A DNA stretch of 64,000 bases, from NCBI RefSeq assembly GCF_004193775.1, contig NC_041002.1, positions 37,607,112 to 37,671,111 on the forward strand. Reading direction: 5' to 3'. Made by a program: the position numbers and the translations under genes. The stretch is from Glycine soja (taxonomy: Eukaryota > Streptophyta > Magnoliopsida > Fabales > Fabaceae). The notes beneath the pieces were generated by a model that did no database searches, was not told the origin of the DNA, and saw nothing but the letters and a program-made list of their open reading frames with translations. Below are positions 47,979-59,779 of the stretch, one piece after another (position 1 is the first letter of the stretch; each line of letters opens with the position of its first letter).

Positions 47979-48400
47979 ATGAGGTACAGTGCCCATTTTC
48001 TATCTGATGAATGGCTATCCCTATGGCCAGATTCTACCCAATTTGTGCTTGATAGAGATTTCTCTGACCATTGCCCCATCCTCTTGAGGTCTACAACAGT
48101 GGATTGGGGGCCTACACCTTTCAAAGTAATGGACTGGTGGTTGAAGGACAAAGATTTTCAGAAAATGGTGTCTCATAGATGGGGCAACTATCATCCTAGT
48201 GGTTGGGGTGGATATGCTTTAAAGCTGAAACTGAAGTTCATTAAGGGATGCATCAGACAGTGGAGCTTGCAAAATGGTGCTATCAATGTTTCTCAAATTC
48301 AGAATTTAAAGAAGGAGCTGAATGACTTGGAAGCTGGTAGCAGTACTGGAATTCTATCTCAAGCTGAGGTGGATTTAAAGAAATCCTTGCAGGAATGATA
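47979..48400 (+). pseudogene. LINE endonuclease C-terminus and linker fragment
   Basis: The open plus-strand segment includes DRDFSDHCPI, the C-terminal signature of the LINE exonuclease-endonuclease-phosphatase domain, followed by the linker (PFKVMDWWLKD) normally leading to RT. It comes after RT and zf-RVT pieces, so the order is scrambled and this must be a different LINE copy from the preceding piece. Confidence 0.85.
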
Positions 48401-49748
48401 GTTTGAGTTCAAACTTAGCAAATGGAAGCAGAAAAGCCTATCCATGGGAGGAAGGATAACTGTCATTAATTCTGTTTTAACAGCTCTTCCCATCTACATG
48501 ATGTCCTTCTTTAGAGTCCCTAAAAAAGTAGTGCACAAGCTAGTCTCAATCCAGAGAAATTTTCTTTGGGGAGGAGATTCTGAAGTGGCTAAGATTGCTT
48601 GGGTAAATTGGGATACTATTTGCCTTCCCAAGAACAGAGGGGGTCTTGGGATTAAAGACTTGGCTAAGTTTAATGAAGCCTTGCTTGGTAAATGGGGCTG
48701 CGACTTGGCAAATAATCAGGATCAGCTTTGGGCCAGAATATTAATGTCCAAATATGGAGGGTGGAATACTCTTTGCTGTGGCAGAAACAAAGCAGACTAT
48801 TCTCCTTGGTGGAAGGATTTGAAAAATGTTTTCCAACCGCACCATAGAAACTGCATCTCCAATAATTTGAAGTGGAAGTTAGGTGATGGGAACACAATCA
48901 AGTTCTGGAAAGACAAGTGGAGGGAAGAGGATGATCTAAGTCTTCAAGAAAAGTACCCAACTCTATTTCAAGTGAGTACTTAACAGAATCAGAATATCAA
49001 CTCTATGGGCATCTTATCTGGTAGTAATTGGGAGTGGAGGATACAATGGAGGAGGCATTTCTTTGACCACGAAATTGACACCTTGGCAGCATTCATGACT
49101 GACATTGAGGGTATCCAAATTCAACCTTTAACTCGGGATTTCCTCAGCTGGGGGGCTGATCCTGCTGGTTATTGCTCCACAAAGTCAGCTTACAACCTCC
49201 TTAAGGCTGAGGCCAGCTCTAATTCTGAAGACAACAACTATAAGACCATTTGGAAATTGCAAATTCCCCCAAGAGCATCTGCTTTCTCTTGGAGAATCTT
49301 CAAGAATAGACTACCTACTAGGGATAATCTAAGGAGGAGGCATGTCGAGCTTCCCTCTTACAATTGCCCTCTTTGTGATCAGGAAGAGGAAACTGTTGGC
49401 CATATTATGTATTCTTGCAGGAAAACTTGTGTTCTTTGGTGGGAGATTTTGAGATGGGTTAATAGGATGGGTCCTTTCCCACTTCAACCCAATTGCCACT
49501 TCCTGCAATTCTCTCAATGGAGTGGAAACAGCAAGGTAGACAATCGGTGGAAAGCTCTATGGATAGCTTTATCCATGACTATTTGGAAGCATAGAAATGC
49601 CTTGGTGTTTAATAACCAGAATTTCTGCATCGAAAAAGTCACTGCTTCAGCTTTATTTCACACTTGGTCTTGGATCAACTGCATGGAGAAAGACTTTCAC
49701 ACACACTTTAATCAGTGGTCTACTTGCTTAAAGGAGGAAATGTCTTAG
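48400..49748 (+). pseudogene. LINE RT C-terminal and zf-RVT fragment (copy 2), with 3' end
   Basis: Two open plus-strand segments, 48,444-48,983 and 49,005-49,748, give the RT C-terminal region (LPIYMMSFFRVP, FLWGG, NRGGLGIKD) and a complete zf-RVT domain with CPLCDQEEETVGHIMYSC zinc ligands. They are separated by a stop at 48,981. The 3' UTR runs to about 49,895, with a tacatctagtactgacc word and a short A run. The central RT catalytic part is missing between this piece and the preceding one. Confidence 0.87.
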
Positions 49749-49899
49749 GGGTTTTTTGTTGCTTGGGTAACCACCTATTGTGGTTTTATCTTATGTAGAT
49801 GGGGATGGCAGATTTCTGCCTTGTATATTTTGTTATATTTCAGTACATCTAGTACTGACCCTATTAATATTATCAGATTTTTGTTGTGCAAAAAAAAAT

Positions 49900-50690
49900 T
49901 AATACAAATTATAATTTTGCTGATAAAAAAAAGATAATACAAGAGAGACAAAAGGGCAGTGGCAGTCACAACATATATATAGACATAGTTTAAATCACAG
50001 TAAATACTTCAAAGATATCAGTCCAATGAAACAAAGGTCATGTAGACAGGCATAGCATAAGTTACAAATATACCAGTAATGCATACAACAACAATTTCAA
50101 ATTAGTTCTCCAATCTAAGATATAAATACCTGACTTTGAGGCTTCAAAGATATAATCAAACCGCTTCCGCAGCAATGCCAATTAGCAGTAGTAAATGATA
50201 GCCCTAAAAAAAACCATACAGAAATTAGCCACAGTGTATTTAAAGCCTTTTATGAACAATATGACTCTCACTTCATGGTGATAAATTGAATCTCAAAAGA
50301 CATTATACTGAGAGTGTATTTAAAGCCTTTTTAAGTCATTCTATCAAACAGCTCATTGACAATTTTTTAAGAATACATATCATACTTCTATCCAGTCAAA
50401 CTAAAGCAATAACTAATTAATTTAATTAAACAGGGACCAATTTAGATGTGAATCATTAAAGGTAGATGATGGCATTCAAAGAATGATAGCGCCGGTTCAA
50501 ATTTTAAGAAGAAAAAAAAACAATTACACTATATTTCAATTATAGACAATAACAGTGCCCATCTTAATACCACCACATGGATAGCAGCAGAATTAGTAAA
50601 ACTGCAACCTGCTTGTCCACCCATTAACCTAATTACCCAGTCATTGTAAAGTTTGAAATGTTCTGAATCATAAAATAAAACTGCAACTTG
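49900..50690. other. CACTA internal sequence between LINE fragments
   Basis: AT-rich and non-coding; no domain recognised. The word attctgaa-cataaaataaaact near 50,665 resembles one in the following LINE fragment, perhaps a junction artefact. Confidence 0.35.
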
Positions 50691-50699
50691 CCTGTTCAG

Positions 50700-51607
50700 C
50701 AGCAGTGGGGCAATTATCATCCTCCAGGATGGGGAGGATATGTTCTGAACCATAAAATAAAACTCCTCAAACAGTGCATAAAGCAGTGGAGCTTAACAAA
50801 TGGTGAAGCTAATGCTAGAAAAGTTACTATGATTAAAAAGGAGCTAAATGCTTTGGAGAATGTTCTAAATGACAGATCTCTATCCCAAGTGGAAGTCACT
50901 CTTAAGAAATCTCTTCAAGTTCAATTGTGGGAGGCAGCTTATGCATATGAATCTATGTTGAGACAAAAGCCTAGAATTAAGTGGCTAAAAGAAGGGGACA
51001 AAAACTCTACTTATTTTCACAGATTGATCAATCATAGAAGAAGAAAAAATGCTATTCCAGGTATTTTCATGGATGGTGTGTGGATTCATGAACCTTGCAG
51101 GGTTAAAAATGCAGCTGTCCTTTATTTCAAAGCCAGATTTTTGGAGGATTGTTCTAACAGGCCAACACTGGATGGTGTTTACTTCTCCTCTCTGGATCTA
51201 AAAGACAAAGAAAGCCTTGTGTCCAGATTTAATGAATTGGAGATCAAATCTGCAGTTTGGAATTGGAGATCAACTGTGAAAAGACTAGGAGTCTTTGGTG
51301 GGAGACAATGAGATGGGTTAATAGAGTGGGTTCCTATTCCATAGATCCAAAGAATCATTTTTTACAATTCACCCAGTGGAATAGCAAAGATAGTACCAAC
51401 AAAAGATGGGAATTTATGTGGCTAGCCCTGTCCTTCTCTATTTGGTACCATAGAAATGCCAAGATATTCAAGAACCAGCCGTTCACTCCTGAAAAGGTCA
51501 TGGATGATGCCTTATTCCACACCTGGTCCTGGATAAAATGTGTGGAGAAGGACTTCCAAATGCACTTTAATTTCTGGTCAACCAATCTAAAGGATGTTCT
51601 TTCTTAG
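50700..51607 (+). pseudogene. LINE fragment (copy 3), internally deleted
   Basis: The plus-strand segment 50,700-51,290 matches the linker between endonuclease and RT (GNYHPPGWGGY, RIKWLKEGDKNSTYFHRLIN, the latter a typical LINE pre-RT motif). At about 51,280 it jumps directly to the zf-RVT tail (LWWETMRWVNRVGS to the stop at 51,605-51,607), so the whole RT core is deleted. The 3' UTR to about 51,760 shares the tagtact word of copy 2. Confidence 0.88.
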
Positions 51608-51764
51608 AGGGGATGGGTTTGTATTTTTGTGGGCTATATTCGGTCTCTCCTAATGGGATGCAGACTGTAATTGTCTTGCTTTTTAACTTTGTATCTTCAG
51701 TACACCTAGTACTCAATTTCATATATAATATATTGATTTTTGCTGTGCAAAAATAAATGTCTCT

Positions 51765-53000
51765 TTGTAATCTGTAGTACCACTACTAATTATCAATATA
51801 AATTCTCTTTGCAGTTGAAAAAAAAAATATTAAACAGAACAGTACCACAGGTACTGAAAATAAAAGATACAAGACACAAAAGTGCCACCTTCCAAAAAGC
51901 AAAACAAACCCAACAATAACCCAACACAAGGACCCCAATACATATAATCAGAAATTTAACCAAAGGCCATCATAAGCACCTTTTGAGGTTCAAAAGGAAT
52001 GCCATGAAACAGCAAGGAATTCCTAAGCAATCAGCAGACCTTTCTATTTCTATTTTTTACACATTTAAAACTCAAACATATAAAATAAAAACTATATAAC
52101 AAACTAACAAAGATAAAGACAAAAAAAAGGAAATATAAACTCACCTCAGTTGGTGCTGCTGCCCATCATTTCACTCTCACAACAAATAGGAATCATGTAC
52201 CTGCATGGAAGAAATAATCACACAACACACAATGATCAGAATAAGCAAATGCATATAATTAAGCATGATACAATATCAATATTCATGGAAGTAACAATGA
52301 CTTGTCAAAAATTTGGATGAAATTCAATATGTAAATCAAAGCTTTGTCCCTGAAACCCTCTGACTAAATCAAAGCTTTGTCCCTGAAACCCTCTATGTAA
52401 ATTTGACAGCCTCATGTCTCCCTTCCTGAAAACCCACTAAAAACTTCCTAACCCCCCTGCTGTTACTCCATAATTTATTCTACAATAACTGCTTAAGGCA
52501 GTTACATATGGTCCTAAATCACTACACATTCAGTTACGATTAACCCTTTGTGCCTAACTAGGGTTTCGAAACATCACAACAGAGACAGACCATTGAACAA
52601 TGGATTTTCATCATTAACATACAACAGAGACATACCTTCGATGGAAGCGCAGACACGAACTCCACAAACGCGAACTCGACAATGTGGTTGCAGTCACAGA
52701 AGCGCAGCCCAGTTTGCGACAAACACGAACTCAGGCAGAAGGAGAAACAACAATAAAGCCCTGGGTTAAAACGACGAACGCCTAATGTTAAAACGAAAGG
52801 ACGTACCTCAATGGATAAGTGCCAAAGACGATCTCCACAAACACGATCTCCACAATGTGGTTGCAGTCACGGAAGCACAGGCGACTTTGACACAAGGAGA
52901 AAGAAGAAGAACGATATGGTTCAAGCGCAAGGAGAAAGAAGAAGAACGATAGGGTTCAAGCGCGTGGGTTGTGCAATTTCAGAACTTTAATATATAATGA
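51765..53000. other. CACTA right internal region, possible leader sequence with repeats
   Basis: No coding domain is seen. At 52,640-52,900 an imperfect direct duplication of about 170 bp shares caatgtggttgcagtcac and gaagc-cag words. At 52,895-52,965 a 36-bp unit with gagaaagaagaagaacgata is doubled. A 45-bp repeat (aatcaaagctttgtccctga) lies at 52,336-52,395. The GC-richer character next to the terminal array would fit a transcribed leader or promoter of the transposon, but no splice link to the minus-strand genes could be proved. Confidence 0.45.
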
Positions 53001-53004
53001 TAAC

Positions 53005-53245
53005 AACATCGGTTTTTTAAAAATAACCGATGTTAACATCAACTACGTAACATCGGTTATAATAAAACCGATGTTAACATCGACTCGATAACATCGGTTT
53101 TTACAAAACCGATGTTAACAAAGGCATACTAACATCGGTTTTTCCAAAACCGATGTTAACTAAGTCTACTTATTTACAAAAATGCCACCGCGCTTTCGTT
53201 AACATCAGTTTTAGCTATAACCGATGTTAATTGGGCGATGTTGAA
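53005..53245. repeat. Right subterminal hairpin array of the CACTA element
   Basis: Five ACATCGGTT ... AACCGATGT hairpin units plus one half unit (cgatgttgaaagc). The array is shorter than on the left. One unit has acatcagtt. Confidence 0.92.
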
Positions 53246-53263
53246 AGCTTTTTTTTAGTAGTG

Positions 53264-55620
53264 AATTAAGAGAATTTGTCTTGATAATGGTGGTGAATTT
53301 GTATCTCATGCTTTTAATGAGTATTGGAATTTATGTTGAACATCCCACAAAACATGTTCATATACTAATGAGATCAAAAAAAATTTATGTCTTCTCGAGG
53401 ACATACAATCTTGCATGCTACAATATCGATTCACATCATGTCAACAAGTTATAGTTAGTTCTCCCCTTTTGAAATTGATTTTGAATTAGCAACCTTATAT
53501 TTCCAATTTAATATTTTTTTTCAAATGTGTTGTATATGTTCTAAATATTATTCCAATTGTTCGATCAAAACACACTAAGATGAATCCTCAAAGGAGGTTA
53601 GAAATATATGTTGGGAATGAATCTGTGTATGTAACAAAATATGTTGAATCATCAACAATAGATTTATTTACAACTTCATGTGTCGATTGTTTTTTATTTT
53701 GAATTAGTTTTTCCAACATGAGGGAGATAGTAAGCAGTTGGAAAAAGATTAGTTGGAATGAATTGTCATTATCTTGATCCTTATACAAAACAATTTGAGC
53801 TGAAAGTTTAAAAGATAATTCATTTACAAAGTTTAGTTAAAAGGAGTTTCTAAATCATATGTATCAATTGCTAATGCTCCAATAAAATTTGATGTCTCTG
53901 TTGAACAATATTGCAAAATGAGTCTTAGATATGCATGAAGCATGCTAAACACGTTGGTTCCAAAGATAAAAATCATCAATTAATAGAAGAATCTAAAATG
54001 TAAGATGACCAAATTGAGGTTATGAGAATGCTGAAAAATTCCTTTGACATAGTTATATATTTTAGTTTCCAAAGAACTCAGGTATCTGAAATTAGTGAAA
54101 ATAAAGATATCCCAAATTATGTCATGAATAGAATATGATGGAACTGAAATAAACTCAACATTGACAATATATTTGCATATAATATAGCGCTAAACATAAT
54201 AAATGATATTGAGGATCAAGAAAAGTTCATTAGTGTTTGTTGACAAAGAAATGGTTGGCCAAAATGGAAAGATATCATTGAAGTAGAATTTGACTCTCTT
54301 GTTAAGTGAAAGGATTTTGGACCTGTATTTCATACACTTGAATGTGTAAAACCAGTTAGATACAAATGAATTTTTGTGCAAAAGCAAAATGAAAATGGGG
54401 AAATTATGATATTCAAAGTATGACTAGATGCTTAAGGATTTTCACAAAGATCCAATATGGATTTTAAAGGGACATTCACATGTAGTGAACCAAATATTTG
54501 TCAATATCTAATTAGTATGGTTGCTCATGAATGACTCAATTTACATCTAATGGATGTTTTTACAACCAATTTGTTGGCTTTATGAAAAATGACATTCATA
54601 TGAAACTTCCCGAAGGATTTAATTTGTCCAATAGTGCAAGTTATGGAGAAATCAAATTAAATAAGTTTCTCTATGGATTAAAACAATTAGGATGCATGTG
54701 GTATAATAATCTTAGTGAGTATTTTTTAAAATAATGGTTTAGAAATTGTCTCTTTTGTCCTTGAAAATATTTGATTTTTCATAATTGTTGTTTATGTAAA
54801 CTACATAAATATTATTGGAACTCTTGAAGAGCCTCCAAAAGCTATAGATTGCTTAAAGAAAAATTATGAGATGAAATATTAGGAAGGAAAAAATTTTGCT
54901 TGGGATCACAAATTGAATATTTAGAATAGTTTTTGTGCATTAGGAGGCTTATACAACAAAGATGCTAAATAGGTTTTTCTATATGGATAAATCACATCCA
55001 TTGTGCACTCCAATGGTTGTAAGGTCTTTAGATATGGACAAAGATAATTTTAGACCTCAAGAAAAGTATGAAGAGTTACTTGGTCCTGAAGTACCATACC
55101 TTAAGGCTATAAGAGCACTATTGTATCTTTTAATTATACATTACTTGATATAGCATTTACTGTCAATTTACTAGCAAGATATAGTTATTCACCTACACAA
55201 ATATATTGAAATGGAGTGAAGCATATGCTTTGTTCTCTTAGAAGAACTATTTTATTCAAAATTTTCCAAGATTTAATTGGCTATGTTGATGCTGGTTATT
55301 TGTAAAGATAATTATATGCAGGTTATTTCAACATGTACAAGAAACTTGTGGTTTCTTTTAGGAAAAAGGGCATCAACAATTATATGCATGTGTGAAGATA
55401 ATGTTGCATGTATTGTTCAATTGAAAAAAGGATACATCAAAGAAGATAGAACAAAACATATTCTACCAAAGTTCTTTTTCATCCATGATCTCCAAAAGAA
55501 TGGTGATATAAATGTTCAACAAGTTCGTTTGCGTGAGAATCTTAGTTATCACCAAGTAAGACTTTTGAGCTACTTACTCACAAGATTGAATTTCGTGATC
55601 TTAAAGATGATTATCTAGAT
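53264..55620 (+). pseudogene. Copia pol remnant of the outer element: integrase end, reverse transcriptase, RNase H
   Basis: Plus-strand translation with many stops and frame changes shows ICLDNGGEFVSHAF (integrase, directly after the CACTA insertion), a long RT region (WKDIIEVEFDSL at 54,270; VKPVRYK at 54,348; NDIHMKLPEGF at 54,590; LNKFLYGLKQ at 54,655), and RNase H (CEDNVACIVQLKKGYIK at 55,393; HDLQKNGDINVQQVR at 55,483). The order is normal copia. Decay is heavy, consistent with this being the oldest element in the nest. Confidence 0.87.
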
Positions 55621-55816
55621 GAAGGGGAGAAATAAATGCATTTTGCCCCTTTTTTTTTTCTTCACCATGGTTTTGTCCTATTGGATTTTCCTGCTAAGGT
55701 TTTTAATGAGGAGGATGATAATATATTGAAGAATGATGTACTCTTTTTCCTTCATTATGTTTTTATCCATAAGATTTTTCCTAGTAAGGTTTTAACGAGA
55801 TACATTCTTCAATAAT

Positions 55817-55833
55817 GGACATCCAAGGAGGAG
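55817..55833 (+). promoter_or_regulatory. Polypurine tract of the outer copia element
   Basis: The sequence ggacatccaaggaggag directly precedes the 3' LTR TGTTATGA. Confidence 0.7.
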
Positions 55834-56024
55834 TGTTATGACTAATCTATTTGTAGTTGTCCATATGTTTTGTTATCTTTTATTATCTTTCATCATTTCT
55901 ATTTATCTTTTGCAACTTCTCTTAAAAAGAATACATGCAATTATCATTCTCTCTAAACACTTTTTTCTTCTTCTTCTCTACTACTCTCATTATTTTTATG
56001 CTCGAAGTTCTATTTTAATTAACA
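55834..56024 (+). repeat. 3' LTR of the outer copia element
   Basis: 191 bp, homologous to 17,629-17,856 but lacking about 40 bp that include its TATA-like stretch. It ends TTAATTAACA and is followed by ATCTT, the same five bases that precede the 5' LTR. Confidence 0.85.
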
Positions 56025-56579
56025 ATCTTTAATTATGAGTTTCTTTTTAGTTTTTAGAATACGTTAATGTTTAGACTCTTTCTAGTTTAGCTTTATATTG
56101 TATGAAGAGAATTTTGGAAACCTTAATTTGACTATTCTCGTACATAGTCGATAAAAATTAAAGCAATAAATATATGAACGATGAGAGAGATTAAAATAAT
56201 TAAAATTAATAAAATAATTCTTATAAATTAAATTTCTTTTGAATGTATGAAAACCTGACAGCAACACATTTTATATACAATTAATAAAAACATTTGAAAA
56301 AAAATAAAAGTACATCTCAATAATGCTAGGGATAATTTTGAAAATATATAAATGTAGGGACTAATTTAATGTTATTTATTAAATTAATAGGATAGACGTA
56401 GTTTTGTAAAGTCTCAATGCGTTCACATATAGGAAAATGATCTATTGACCAGAAGAATCCATGTTCAATTTTTACTGTGTGTAAAATTTCTGAGTCAACA
56501 ACAACCACACACCAAATCAAGATTAGTGTCTAACTCAATGGGTTGAGAGATACTCCTTATCTTTAACCCAAAACAAAAA

Positions 56580-56970
56580 AATAAGATTTAAATATATTTT
56601 TTTATCCTTAATAAATATCTTTTACGTTTACTCTTTAATAAATTTTTGTTTTGTATTAAGTTTTTAATAAAACAACAAATTTATTTTTTGTCCTTGATAC
56701 TTTTTTAATTCCTAATAAATTAACAACAACAAAAATTTAATCCCTAATAAAAAAAATTATTTGTTATTAGTTGGGATTAAAATAAAAATTCTCTAATTTA
56801 TCCGACAACAAACACAAATTTCTTTAATTTATCAGAAATTAAAACAAAATATCAATGATAAAAAATTAAAATTATTGTTTTACTAGAGACTTATCATAAA
56901 ACAAAAATTTATTAGTAATCTAAATGCAAAAATCAAATATTTATTAAGGATAAAAACATATTTAAGATAA
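56580..56970. mobile_element. Foldback element / MITE-like inverted repeat
   Basis: The first ~115 bp (gatttaaatatatttttttatccttaataaatat ... in essence ttaaatat, atccttaataaatat, taataaatttttgtttt) reappear inverted at about 56,880-56,968. The ~390-bp unit is AT-rich and non-coding. No clear target duplication could be fixed. Confidence 0.6.
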
Positions 56971-58349
56971 AAGAAAATATTAATTAATTTTTTTAATCTT
57001 GGTGACTTATCGAAAGAAGTAATTTTTATACTACCTCGGTTCCTTTTTTATTGTTGAAGTTTTGGAGTTTTTTTTTTTTCTATTTAGTTCACTAATAACA
57101 TCGATAAGCAAAGTTTTATGCGAAAATCAGATGAGAATATAAAGCTTTTATCGAATCGCACGCAACAATTGCTAGCAGGTAACAACTAATGTTTCAACAG
57201 GTACCACATATGTCTAGTTAAATGCGGTATTTGATAAGTTCACTTGACAGGTATCTTGTACACTTCCTACTATGATTTTTGAACATCAAAGGGCCTTCTT
57301 TTCAGAAATTGGTAGCTAATCACAAAATGCCATCTTCCCCGTTGAAGACTTTGAATGAATTGTATCCTGTAGAAGCTCAGAAGTTTAGGCAGAAAACTTA
57401 TATATTGCACTAGAGACAGCAAATTCATCTAGAGACACTGCCTACACACAGACTAGGAATTTTGAAACAGAAGAAAAGAGAAACGAAATGAAAGCATAAA
57501 GAAATGAAATATTTGCTGCCACATTGAGGCAACATTAAATTCATGTAAATATTTAGAATGCTTAGCCAAGGTAGACCTCAAACTTGAGAAATGGTGAAAC
57601 TGAACAATTAGTAGCACTCAGTAGTTCCAAAAGATTCATTTAGGGAACATTGACATTGAAGAATATCAAATCAATGGTCCTGTTTCAGCAGAAGATCCAA
57701 CTATTTATATTTTACAGATTCTTTTAATAGAAAAAAAAAGTTAGTTGTAAAAGAGAGACTACATAGAATAAATGCAGGATAAGATCCTCGTGAAGAAATA
57801 AAATTGAAAACAAATAGAGTATCTCTCATCCCTCTACTTATCTGTCAGGAAAATTCTGCTTGAAGAACCCCAAAATGAGGCCGTAAAACCATGCTAAAGG
57901 CAAACAAATCTTCTTTATAGATGTTCTGGAAATTTTGCAGCTATAATGGTTGCTTTATTCAGCTAGACATTATCATGTTTGGATTTCAGCTCAAAACCTC
58001 CAAGTCTCCAACAAAACAATGGTTTGGACAAAAGCTTCAAGAGACCAGATTTTGCCCAAACTACATTCCAAACACAATATAATAAAATAAGTATTTAGTC
58101 TTCTGGTTGATGATTTAAATTGAGAGATTTATCAAGTCTTTCAAGGACAGGTCAAATAATGAAATCATACCAGGAAGAGAAACTTTAAATTTCTTTGGTA
58201 TAAGAAAGGTATACATTAAAATCAAGGAAATGCACCCAGACATGTGCAAAATCATCCAAATAAAGTTCAAGGTGCAAGCTACAATCCTTTCTGAATCTCT
58301 AGGGTCAAACAAGTAAATAAAGTTCTAGATGAAATTAAAAAGGCTTATC

Positions 58350-58624
58350 AAGAATCAGAATGGGAAAGAAAAGAGTTTTTATTGAATAGTAAGAAAAATA
58401 CAAAACATAGGAGAGAAAACTCTCCTCCAAGGATTTCCCCTTCACAAAGGATTTCTCCTTTCACTAAGAGCTAATGCTCAATTACAAATGATCCAAATCC
58501 AAATCTCCCCCATCCTTCTTCCCCTATTTATATCTAATAAACCCCTATAACTAACTAACTAACTAACTAACTTATTAATAGTCTAACTATGTTAACTAAC
58601 TTTCCCTTCTCCTAATATCCTAAC
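58350..58624 (-). mobile_element. LTR-like fragment, minus strand
   Basis: On the minus strand it starts TGTTAGGATATTAGG, has repeated GTTA units (ctaactaactaa on the plus strand at 58,553-58,570), and a TATAAATAGGGG promoter-like word at about 58,526-58,537. This resembles a small copia LTR such as that at 62,908. No matching end, primer site or target duplication was found. Confidence 0.45.
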
Positions 58625-59440
58625 AGCACACAAATTAGTTCACTGAATATACAAAGGACATCAAGTTGATCCTCCACAGATTTTGGACATCAATTTTGTC
58701 CAAAACTGCTATGCAATATCCCTTCACATAATCTTTTGAGAAATATTTCCAAGGCTGTTATGATCACTGCTATGAAATGGAACTAGCTAGCTCAAATTCT
58801 TTAACCAAAGAATGTAACATTGCAGGGCTATAGATTTTTCCCCTCACAAATTCCAATTTGAAAAACTTTTAGAAACAGTCTACAACTGCAATTGCGGCCA
58901 CAACATCAAGAGGTTTAAAGTCTCTGCAACCATATCGCTACTGCAATTGCAGCCACATCAGCCAAATTTGTTGTAATTTGCTGCAATATCAAGGATCACG
59001 ACAGAAACCACAACTAGGACTGCAATTTAAAACCTTATGCAACAATTCCACTACGATACTTTTATCCATTTGACCTTTCGTATATTGTTCTCAATAATTT
59101 TCATTGTTTTTGCTCTTCAGAGATTGTTGGCACTATCAACACATCTTCAACATCTATATGCAGCAGCACACAAATTAAACCACATTCACACAATTCCCTT
59201 TAGCTTCACTGACCTATTCAGCTATAATGTCTCACCAAAATCACTCACGCCACACTCCATCAAGTTGCAGCATCACACACATATTTGGTTCATTCAGCCA
59301 CAACATAAGGCAAAATCATCCACACATACCCAAATAACTTATTAAACAATTATAAAACTTTATTCTAAAAAAATAAATTAAAAAATCCACTTTCAGTATT
59401 TATTCAAAATAATAATAATAATCAAAAGCTAACACAAAAA

Positions 59441-59779
59441 TCAAAACACTTGCAGCACAGGTCTCTTCCCGAGCCTTTTGATCTCCCTATCCATGTTGCC
59501 AGTAAGCATGAACCCGAACATCTTGAAGTCACACAAGAGGGACCAAAAGGGGTGTCTCAAATCCTCAGGGAAATTCCTCTCTACAAACAAGTGGCTATAA
59601 AAGGCACATCCATACCCAGAGAAAGGGACAAGGAGCAAGAACCACCAACTGAACAAGAGAGAGCAGAAGAATAAGAGAATGCTGAAGAGTGTTCCCGCGA
59701 AGTGCCAGCGCCTTGTGGAAGCCTTGGAGTGTTGGTTCATGTAAAAGGCCCAGAAATCTTCCAGGCTCCTGAAATTCAT
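59441..59779 (-). CDS. DUF962 / Mpo1-like small membrane protein
   Basis: A single-exon minus-strand frame of 112 residues from ATG at 59,777-59,779. The frame is open 60 codons further upstream (to 59,959), but family members usually start at MNFRSLEDFWAFYM, so the shorter start is preferred. It has the DUF962 signatures: the QHSKASTRRWHFAGT segment near residue 15, hydrophobic helices at about 28-60 (ILLFFCSLLFSWWFLLLVPF), then FYSHLFVERN and HPFWSLLCDFKMF. In yeast the related Mpo1 is an iron-dependent dioxygenase of 2-hydroxy fatty acids acting at the ER; whether this plant protein shares that reaction is inference. The conserved His residues (QHS, WHF, YSH, HPFW) are present, and there is no stop or frameshift. 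Confidence 0.88.
   Translation of the reverse strand: MNFRSLEDFWAFYMNQHSKASTRRWHFAGTLFSILLFFCSLLFSWWFLLLVPFSGYGCAFYSHLFVERNFPEDLRHPFWSLLCDFKMFGFMLTGNMDREIKRLGKRPVLQVF

Larger units (their letters stand above)
40057..53263 (-). mobile_element. CACTA (En/Spm) DNA transposon, 13.2 kb, TSD AAT
   Basis: The left end is CACTACTAGAAAAC and the right end is TTTTTTAGTAGTG, an inverted CACTACTA with similar flanking bases. AAT occurs on both sides (40,054-40,056 and 53,264-53,266), the 3-bp duplication typical of CACTA elements. It lies in the integrase of the outer copia element. Subterminal ACATCGGTT/AACCGATGT hairpin arrays occur at both ends. Coding remnants on the minus strand are a transposase_24/Ulp1-type gene (40,920-43,908) and a truncated TNP2 gene (45,340-46,355). 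LINE fragments and apparent host-gene fragments have accumulated inside. Both genes are broken, so the element is probably non-autonomous, but its ends are complete. Confidence 0.95.
17629..56024 (+). mobile_element. Outer Ty1/copia retrotransposon, decayed, with nested insertions
   Basis: The ends are TGTTATGAATAATC at 17,629 and TTAATTAACA ending at 56,024. The flanks are identical ATCTT copies (17,624-17,628 and 56,025-56,029). The 5' and 3' LTRs are clearly homologous though diverged. The coding remnant is plus-strand copia pol: the integrase start at 39,704-40,056 continues at 53,264, followed by reverse transcriptase and RNase H up to 55,618. The 38.4-kb span is explained by two large insertions, 20,400-39,698 and 40,057-53,263. 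Without them and their target duplications the element would be about 5.9 kb, normal for copia. Confidence 0.88.
56030..59440. other. Gene-free AT-rich region
   Basis: No coding sequence recognised. Apart from the foldback element (56,580-56,970) and LTR-like fragment (58,350-58,624), it contains repeated ctgcaattgcggcc/ctgcaattgcagcc words at 58,885-58,955, a motif seen in plant dispersed repeats. Confidence 0.5.

Noticed and set aside
47045..47982. Long open frames rich in Val-Cys (plus) or His-Thr (minus)
   Set aside because: They are products of the GT microsatellite, which lacks stops in all frames; only the LINE zf-RVT tail after 47,600 is real coding sequence.
58350..58624. Complete solo LTR
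   Set aside because: Only one end (TGTTAGGATATTAGG on the minus strand) is convincing; no target duplication was found.
59037..59345. 102-codon plus-strand ORF near the DUF962 gene
   Set aside because: Low-complexity His/Thr/Ser content without a recognisable domain; lies in repeat-like sequence.
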